From: Mesorhizobium sp. B2-1-8
GTDB lineage: Bacteria; Pseudomonadota; Alphaproteobacteria; Rhizobiales; Rhizobiaceae
DNA: 64,000 nucleotides
Reading direction: 5' to 3'
Assembly (NCBI RefSeq): GCF_006442545.2
Contig: NZ_CP083952.1
Location: 5,495,501-5,559,500, forward strand
Both the position numbers and the translations under genes were made by a program. This document shows, piece by piece, positions 59,557 through 64,000 of this stretch (position 1 is the stretch's first letter; the number at the start of each line of letters is the position of its first letter). The notes under the pieces are model-generated. The model was given only the letters and a program-made list of their open reading frames with translations. It did no database searches and had not been told where the DNA came from.

Positions 59557-61110
59557 TCAATTTTCCTGCGATGTCGCCATGGCACGCCAGACCGGCCGCA
59601 GGGCCTGGTGCGCCAGCATGTAGGACGGGGCCATCCTGTCGTAGATCGCGGCAAGGTCCGGGTCGCTCGGTTCGGCCTCGCCGAGCAGCGGCGTCACCCA
59701 TTCGCCGACGCATTCGTCCATCGAGGCGTATTGACCGACGCAGACCGCGGCGATCATCGCCGCACCGGCGGCGCCAGCCTCCTCGCGCGCGCTGGTGCGC
59801 GTATCGGCGCCGATGGCCGCGCCCAGGATCTTGCGCAGCGCCGGGCTTCGGGCGGCCCCGCCGGTCAGGCGGATTTCGCGTGGCAGCGGACCCATGGCGG
59901 CGTAGCAGTCGCGCGCCGCGAACGCCAAGCCTTCGAAGACGGCGCGCACCAGATCGGCATAGCCGTGGCGCGAGGAAATGCCGACGAAGCCCGCCCTGGC
60001 ATTGGCATCGACGAACGGCCCGCGCTCGCCGGCTTCCGACACGTAGGGCTGGTAGAGCAGCGACGCCGGCTGCGATGCCGCGATCCAGGCATCGACCAGG
60101 GCGATCATCTCGCCATTGCTGCGGGTTATGCCTTGCGAGGCGAGAATGCCCGAGGCAAGGCCAAGCACCCAGTCGATGTTGAGCGTCGCCGCCATGTTGG
60201 ACTGCATCTGCGCGAACACGCCGGGCGCCGGCATCGCCATGGTGTAGCCGGTCGCCGCTTCGTTGAGCTGCACATCGTCGGGTGTCTCGGCCAGCCGCAT
60301 ATGCATCCCGGTGGAGCCGATGATCGAGCAGCCGGGCTTGCGCTCGCGGTCAAGCAGGCCGGCGCCGAGCGCGGTGCAGACGACATCGACATAGCCAAGC
60401 ACGACGGGTGTGCCGGCAAGCATGCCGGTGACGGCGGCGGCCGCAGGCGATAGTCCGGTGCTGTGCCTCGTGCCGTCGACAACCGGCGGCAGCAGGTGCC
60501 TGAGATCGGCGACGCCGAGCACGTCGAGCACCTCGTCGCTATAGTCGCGGGTGCGGAAGTCTCCGAAGGTGAAGGTCCCTTCGGACGGATCGGTGGCGCG
60601 TTCGCCGGTCAGCTTGAAATAGAGCCAGTCCTTGCAGTGGAACGCGGTGGCAGCCTTGCCGAGCATTTCGGGCATGGTGCGCTTCATGAAGACGAACTGC
60701 GAGCCCTGCTGGCAGGCGGCGAGCCCGCTGCCGGTCTTCTCGAAGCGCAGCCGGTCATCGGGCCGCGCGCGGATCTCCTCGACGACGCCGGCGGCGCGCG
60801 CATCGAGCCAGAGCCAGCCCTTGGCCACCGGCTCGCCCTTGCCATCGATCAGCCAGGTTCCGTCGCCCTGCCCCGTCACCGCGATGGCGACGGTCCGGCT
60901 GGCGAGGTCGGGCACCTTGTCGGCAAGCTGGCGCAGGGTCGTCGCGGCATCGGCCCATGTGCGCGCCAGATCCTGTTCGGCGCCGCCACCCGGCAGCGTC
61001 TCATAATGGTTCGGCGTTGCCGCGGCCGCGATCTGCCGGCCCGCCGTGTCGAAGGCGATGGACTTGATGACGGAGGTGCCGGCATCGATGCCGATCAGTA
61101 TGTCGCGCAT
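59557..61110 (-). CDS. eryA: FGGY family carbohydrate kinase, EryA type
   Basis: Protein of 517 residues from the ATG at 61110, which shares bases with the ABC stop (TGATG). FGGY fold: ILIGIDAGTSVIKSIAFDTA at the N-terminus, IAVTGQGDGTWLIDGKGEPV, LARTWADAATT, TGMLAGTPVVLGYVDVVCTA in the middle, and IIGSTGMHMRLAE and LTGGAARSPALRKILGAAI (FGGY-like GGA loop) near the C-terminus. Similar to EryA erythritol kinase in length and in the IDAGTSVIKS opening; glycerol kinase would start differently. It phosphorylates the imported polyol. Exact polyol not determined. Confidence 0.84.
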   Translation of the reverse strand: MRDILIGIDAGTSVIKSIAFDTAGRQIAAAATPNHYETLPGGGAEQDLARTWADAATTLRQLADKVPDLASRTVAIAVTGQGDGTWLIDGKGEPVAKGWLWLDARAAGVVEEIRARPDDRLRFEKTGSGLAACQQGSQFVFMKRTMPEMLGKAATAFHCKDWLYFKLTGERATDPSEGTFTFGDFRTRDYSDEVLDVLGVADLRHLLPPVVDGTRHSTGLSPAAAAVTGMLAGTPVVLGYVDVVCTALGAGLLDRERKPGCSIIGSTGMHMRLAETPDDVQLNEAATGYTMAMPAPGVFAQMQSNMAATLNIDWVLGLASGILASQGITRSNGEMIALVDAWIAASQPASLLYQPYVSEAGERGPFVDANARAGFVGISSRHGYADLVRAVFEGLAFAARDCYAAMGPLPREIRLTGGAARSPALRKILGAAIGADTRTSAREEAGAAGAAMIAAVCVGQYASMDECVGEWVTPLLGEAEPSDPDLAAIYDRMAPSYMLAHQALRPVWRAMATSQEN

Positions 61111-62234
61111 CACGCGAGCTCCATGCCGTGCGAGATGGCCTTGCCGCTTGCCTGGTCGAAGACGTGCAGGTTTTTCGGATCGATGCTGACGTTGATGGGC
61201 GCGCCGAGATCGAGCCGGGTGCGGTCATGCTCGACCAGCACCAGCGAGCCGCCGGCGAAATCGGCGGCGATATGGGTCTGGTCGCCGAGCCACTGGTTGG
61301 CCGAGACCCTGGCCGGGACACCTTCCTTCGAGCGCCGGACCGCGTAGGGCCTGATGCCGATGACCACCCGTTCGCGGCTGAGCAGCTGGTCACGCACCGG
61401 AGCGCTGAAAGCGTCCTTGTCGTAGTCGAGCGACAGCCCGTCGGGCAGCCTGAGATTGATGCGGCCGGCGGCGGTTCCGACAAAGGCCTCGAAGACGTTC
61501 ATCGGCGGCTCGCCGACGAAGGTGCCGGTGAACAGGTTCGCCGGACGCTCCTTGATCCTGTCGGGAGTGTCGAACTGCTGCAGCACGCCGCCTTCCATCA
61601 CCGCGATGCGGTCGGCAAGTGCATTGGCCTCGGTCTGATCGTGGGTGACCAGGATCGCGGTCAGTCCACGCTCCTTGATGAAGTGCTTGATACGGCCGCG
61701 CAGCACGGCGCGAAGCTGCGGCTCGAGTTGCCCCATCGGCTCGTCGAGCAGATGCAGGTCGGCTTCGCGGATGAGCGCCCGGCCAAGGCTGGCGCGCTGC
61801 TGCTGGCCGCCCGAAATGGAGCTGGGATAGCGCTCCAGTATGTCTTCGATCTCCAGCAGTTTGGCGATGCTGGCGACCTTGGCGTCGACCTCGCTTCTGG
61901 GCATCCGGGCGGCCTTGAGGGCAAAGGCCATGTTCTCGCGCACGGTCAGCGGGGGATAGAGCGAGTAGCCCTCGAAGGCCATCGCCACATTGCGTCTGAC
62001 CGGCGGCAAGGTGTGTACCTTGCGGCCGGCGACCGCGATCGTGCCGCGCGAGACCTCCTCGAAGCCGGCAATCATGCGCAGCGTCGAGGTCTTGCCGCAG
62101 CCCGACGAGCCGAGCAACGCCACGATCTCGCCCTTGCCGATCTCCATCGTCAGGTTCTTGACGGCGTGAACGCCCCTGTCGATCGGGCCGTAGAACTTGT
62201 CGACGCCGGAAATGGTGAGTGCGCTGGCGCTCAT
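61110..62234 (-). CDS. CUT1-type polyol ABC transporter ATP-binding protein, first NBD
   Basis: Protein of 374 residues: LLGSSGCGKTSTLRMIAGFE (Walker A), ISGGQQQRASLGRAL (signature), LHLLDEPMGQLE (Walker B with Glu), AILVTHDQTEANALADRIAV (H-loop His), then a TOBE-type C-terminal domain. The Q-loop reads MAFEGYSLYP, with Glu where Gln is usual. It sits between the kinase and a second ATPase, 4 bp overlap with the latter. Two distinct ATPases per transporter are known from polyol/glycerol systems of rhizobia. This one keeps the catalytic Glu and His. Confidence 0.9.
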   Translation of the reverse strand: MSASALTISGVDKFYGPIDRGVHAVKNLTMEIGKGEIVALLGSSGCGKTSTLRMIAGFEEVSRGTIAVAGRKVHTLPPVRRNVAMAFEGYSLYPPLTVRENMAFALKAARMPRSEVDAKVASIAKLLEIEDILERYPSSISGGQQQRASLGRALIREADLHLLDEPMGQLEPQLRAVLRGRIKHFIKERGLTAILVTHDQTEANALADRIAVMEGGVLQQFDTPDRIKERPANLFTGTFVGEPPMNVFEAFVGTAAGRINLRLPDGLSLDYDKDAFSAPVRDQLLSRERVVIGIRPYAVRRSKEGVPARVSANQWLGDQTHIAADFAGGSLVLVEHDRTRLDLGAPINVSIDPKNLHVFDQASGKAISHGMELA

Positions 62235-63349
62235 GCCGCTTCTCCGTTGCGCAGTTTGACGACGTTCTTCGCGCCGATGCGCTCGCCGCTTGCCCGATCG
62301 AACAGCAAGGCGCTCTTCCCGTCGACGACGATATGCGCCTTGCCTTCGCTGCGGCCCGGCGTCCCGGCCGGGCGCGAGACCAGGATTTCGCGGCCGCGAA
62401 CGGTGCGCACCAGGGTGACGATCTTCTCGTTGAGCGGCGTCTCGGCCTCGACCGTGACCGGAATGGCGCCGGGCTCGTTTTCGCCAACGAAATGCAGTGC
62501 CTCCGGCCTCAGCCCGATGATGCAGTCGCGACCGACGGCGGTATCGGGAACGTCGGCGAGATGGACCTGCACGTTGGACAGGCCGACATAACCTCCCCTG
62601 CCATCGCGCGCGGGCTTGACGTCGAGCAGGTTTATGGTCGGGTCGCCGAACAGCCGCGCGATCTCGATGTTGGCCGGCTCGCGATAGATCTGCTCCGGGG
62701 TGCCGAGCTGCCGGATGACGCCTTGCGACATCACCGCGATACGGTCGCCGAGCGCCATGGCTTCCTTGTAGTCCTGGGTGACGTAGACGACGGTGGCGCC
62801 GCGATCGGCGAGCAGCCTCGGCAGTTCGAGACGCATCTCGAAGCGCAGCTTGGCGTCGACATTGCGCAAGGGATCGTCGAGCAAGAGGAGCGGCGGCGAA
62901 CCGACCAGAGCGCGCGCAAGTGCGGTGCGCTGCTTCTGGCCGTTGGACAGCGCGCGTGGCTTGTGGCTGAGCACATGGCCGATCTTCAACAGCTTGGCGA
63001 CGCTCTCGACGCCGGCCTTGATCGCGCTCTGTGAGGAACGCTTGGCCTCGAGCGGCGTCGCGATGTTGTCGAACGCGCTCATGTGCGGAAACAGCGCGAA
63101 ATTCTGGAACGCCATGCCGACGCCACGGAACTCCGCGTCGACATCGGTCATGTCCTCGCCGCCGATGAGGATCTTGCCTTCGTCGGGATCGATGACGCCG
63201 GCGACGAGGCGCAGCAGCACCGTCTTGCCGGCGCCCGAAGGTCCGAACAGCACCAGCGTCTCGCCATCCGCGACGGTCAACGACAAATTGTCGAGGACGG
63301 TCTGGCTCTTGTAGCGCTTGACGAGGTTTCTGAGTTCGAGGCTGGCCAT
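62231..63349 (-). CDS. CUT1-type polyol ABC transporter ATP-binding protein, second NBD (degenerate)
   Basis: Protein of 372 residues from the ATG at 63349. Walker A FGPSGAGKTVLLRLVAGV, Q-loop MAFQNFALFPHMSAF, signature LSNGQKQRTALARAL (Asn for the first Gly), Walker B LLLLDDPLRNVDAK (Asp for the catalytic Glu), and VVYVTQDYKEAMAL (Gln where the H-loop His stands). A TOBE-like domain follows. It therefore complements the first NBD, which lacks the Q-loop Gln but keeps Glu and His. The two are expected to form a heterodimer with one active ATP site. Confidence 0.9.
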   Translation of the reverse strand: MASLELRNLVKRYKSQTVLDNLSLTVADGETLVLFGPSGAGKTVLLRLVAGVIDPDEGKILIGGEDMTDVDAEFRGVGMAFQNFALFPHMSAFDNIATPLEAKRSSQSAIKAGVESVAKLLKIGHVLSHKPRALSNGQKQRTALARALVGSPPLLLLDDPLRNVDAKLRFEMRLELPRLLADRGATVVYVTQDYKEAMALGDRIAVMSQGVIRQLGTPEQIYREPANIEIARLFGDPTINLLDVKPARDGRGGYVGLSNVQVHLADVPDTAVGRDCIIGLRPEALHFVGENEPGAIPVTVEAETPLNEKIVTLVRTVRGREILVSRPAGTPGRSEGKAHIVVDGKSALLFDRASGERIGAKNVVKLRNGEAA

Positions 63350-63351
63350 TT

Positions 63352-64000
63352 CTATCCTTTCACCGCGCCGAGCGACAGGCCTTCGACCAGATAGCGCTGT
63401 GCGTAGAGGGCGAGCGCCAGCGTCGGCGTGATCGACAAGACGATGGCCGCCGAAATCTGGCCATACTGGATGCCGGATGAGGTGATGAAGGCGAGCGCGC
63501 CGACCGTCACCGGCTGCTTGTCGGCCGAAGCCAGCACCAGCGCGAAGACGAAATTGTTCCAGGCGAAGATGAAGGCGAGCAGGCCGGCCGCCGCGATCCC
63601 CGGACCGGCGAGCGGCAGCGCGATCTTGCGGAAGGTGGCGAACCACGAATGGCCGCCGATGCGGTAGGCGTATTCGATGTCGGCCGGGATATCCTCGAAA
63701 TAGCCGCGCACGATCCACAGGATCAACGGCAGGCAGATCAGCTGGTAGACCCAGATCAGCCCGATATAGGTGTTGGCCAGGCCGAGCTTCTGGAAATAGA
63801 GGGTCAGCGGCAACAGCACCAGGAGCGCCGGCGCGAACTTGAACGACAGAAGCGTGAAGGCGATGTCCTCCGAACCGCGGAATTTGTGGCGCGCGAAGGC
63901 GTAGGCGGCCGGCACGCCGAGCAGCAGCGAGACGGCGACCGAGGTTACCGACAGGAACACCGAGTTCCAGAGATTGCGCATGAAGGCGATGTCGAGCGTG
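63352..64000 (-). CDS. CUT1-type ABC transporter permease (MalG-like), partial at window edge
   Basis: The frame is open at the window end, so the true start lies beyond 64000; an internal ATG at 63981 is not at the start of the conserved region. Five hydrophobic segments are visible, with YAYRIGGHSWFATFRKIALP (the EAA loop contacting the ATPase) in the middle and a C-terminal LVEGLSLGAVKG typical of MalG-type permeases. It shares the operon with the two ATPases (2-bp gap). Further permease and binding-protein genes should follow outside the window. Confidence 0.88.
   Translation of the reverse strand, partial: TLDIAFMRNLWNSVFLSVTSVAVSLLLGVPAAYAFARHKFRGSEDIAFTLLSFKFAPALLVLLPLTLYFQKLGLANTYIGLIWVYQLICLPLILWIVRGYFEDIPADIEYAYRIGGHSWFATFRKIALPLAGPGIAAAGLLAFIFAWNNFVFALVLASADKQPVTVGALAFITSSGIQYGQISAAIVLSITPTLALALYAQRYLVEGLSLGAVKG

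Noticed and set aside
58308..60182. Long plus-strand open frame across eryB, the 2-hydroxyacid dehydrogenase and eryA genes
   Set aside because: Crosses three recognisable minus-strand genes and has no domain of its own.
56942..64000. Glycerol ABC transporter/GlpD locus instead of an erythritol-type operon
   Set aside because: Dual-ATPase transporters and GlpD relatives also occur in rhizobial glycerol loci, but the kinase is EryA-like and an EryC-type gene is present; kept as an alternative only.

Overview
The window looks like chromosome of a GC-rich alphaproteobacterium of the Rhizobiales, most likely Mesorhizobium or a close relative. The grounds are the gene families (glnT-type glutamine synthetase with heterotetrameric sarcosine oxidase-type genes, an RFN-controlled RibH2, an eryR-tpiA2-rpiB block, many CUT1/CUT2 sugar ABC transporters with GntR, SorC and DeoR regulators), the codon usage, and small palindromic dispersed repeats of the rhizobial kind. 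The species assignment is an inference. No rRNA, tRNA, insertion sequence or CRISPR array was seen.

Layout. (1) 1-10115: the C-terminus of a GlnT/GMA-synthetase-type protein, then a four-subunit sarcosine oxidase or N-methylglutamate dehydrogenase (soxBDAG/mgdABCD), interrupted between the second and third genes by an inverted-repeat element; then a DUF1989-GcvT fusion and an APC permease. Together they suggest use of N-methylated amines. (2) 10194-17231: an RND efflux pump, its membrane-fusion lipoprotein, a TetR regulator and an acyl-CoA ligase. (3) 17435-27431: a SorC regulator, a fused class II aldolase/short-chain dehydrogenase, a dinJ/yafQ toxin-antitoxin pair whose toxin has lost its catalytic end, a CUT2 ABC transporter, and mtnK-mtnA. 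I read this as a methylthioribose salvage unit in which the fused enzyme could split methylthioribulose-1-P and reduce the aldehyde.

(4) 27443-48123: a large D-apiose/D-apionate-type catabolic cluster. It has two RuBisCO-like proteins, two ApnO-type oxidoisomerases, a TIM-barrel OiaC candidate, an ApsD-type dehydrogenase, an ApnL-type lactonase, an OiaK-type DUF1537 kinase, two CUT2 ABC transporters (one with an ATPase-permease fusion broken by a 1-nt frameshift), a DUF2291 lipoprotein and two FadR-type GntR regulators. A recurring ATACCAG motif in four intergenic regions suggests a common regulon. (5) 48182-50740: an Lrp regulator, an MFS exporter, and an FMN riboswitch with lumazine synthase RibH2. 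(6) 50895-64000: dhaK-dhaL; rpiB, tpiA2 and eryR on the opposite strand; fba; then an operon of eryC-like, eryB-like, 2-hydroxyacid dehydrogenase and FGGY kinase genes, two CUT1 ATPases and a permease running off the window.

How they fit: the apiose cluster is predicted to release L-erythrulose or its phosphate (OiaC/OiaX routes), or glycolate plus 3-phosphoglycerate (OiaT route). DhaKL, TpiA2 and RpiB, with the erythritol-type genes, could carry tetruloses to D-erythrose-4-phosphate, and the class II aldolase could join that with DHAP. These pathway links are inference from family membership and gene order.
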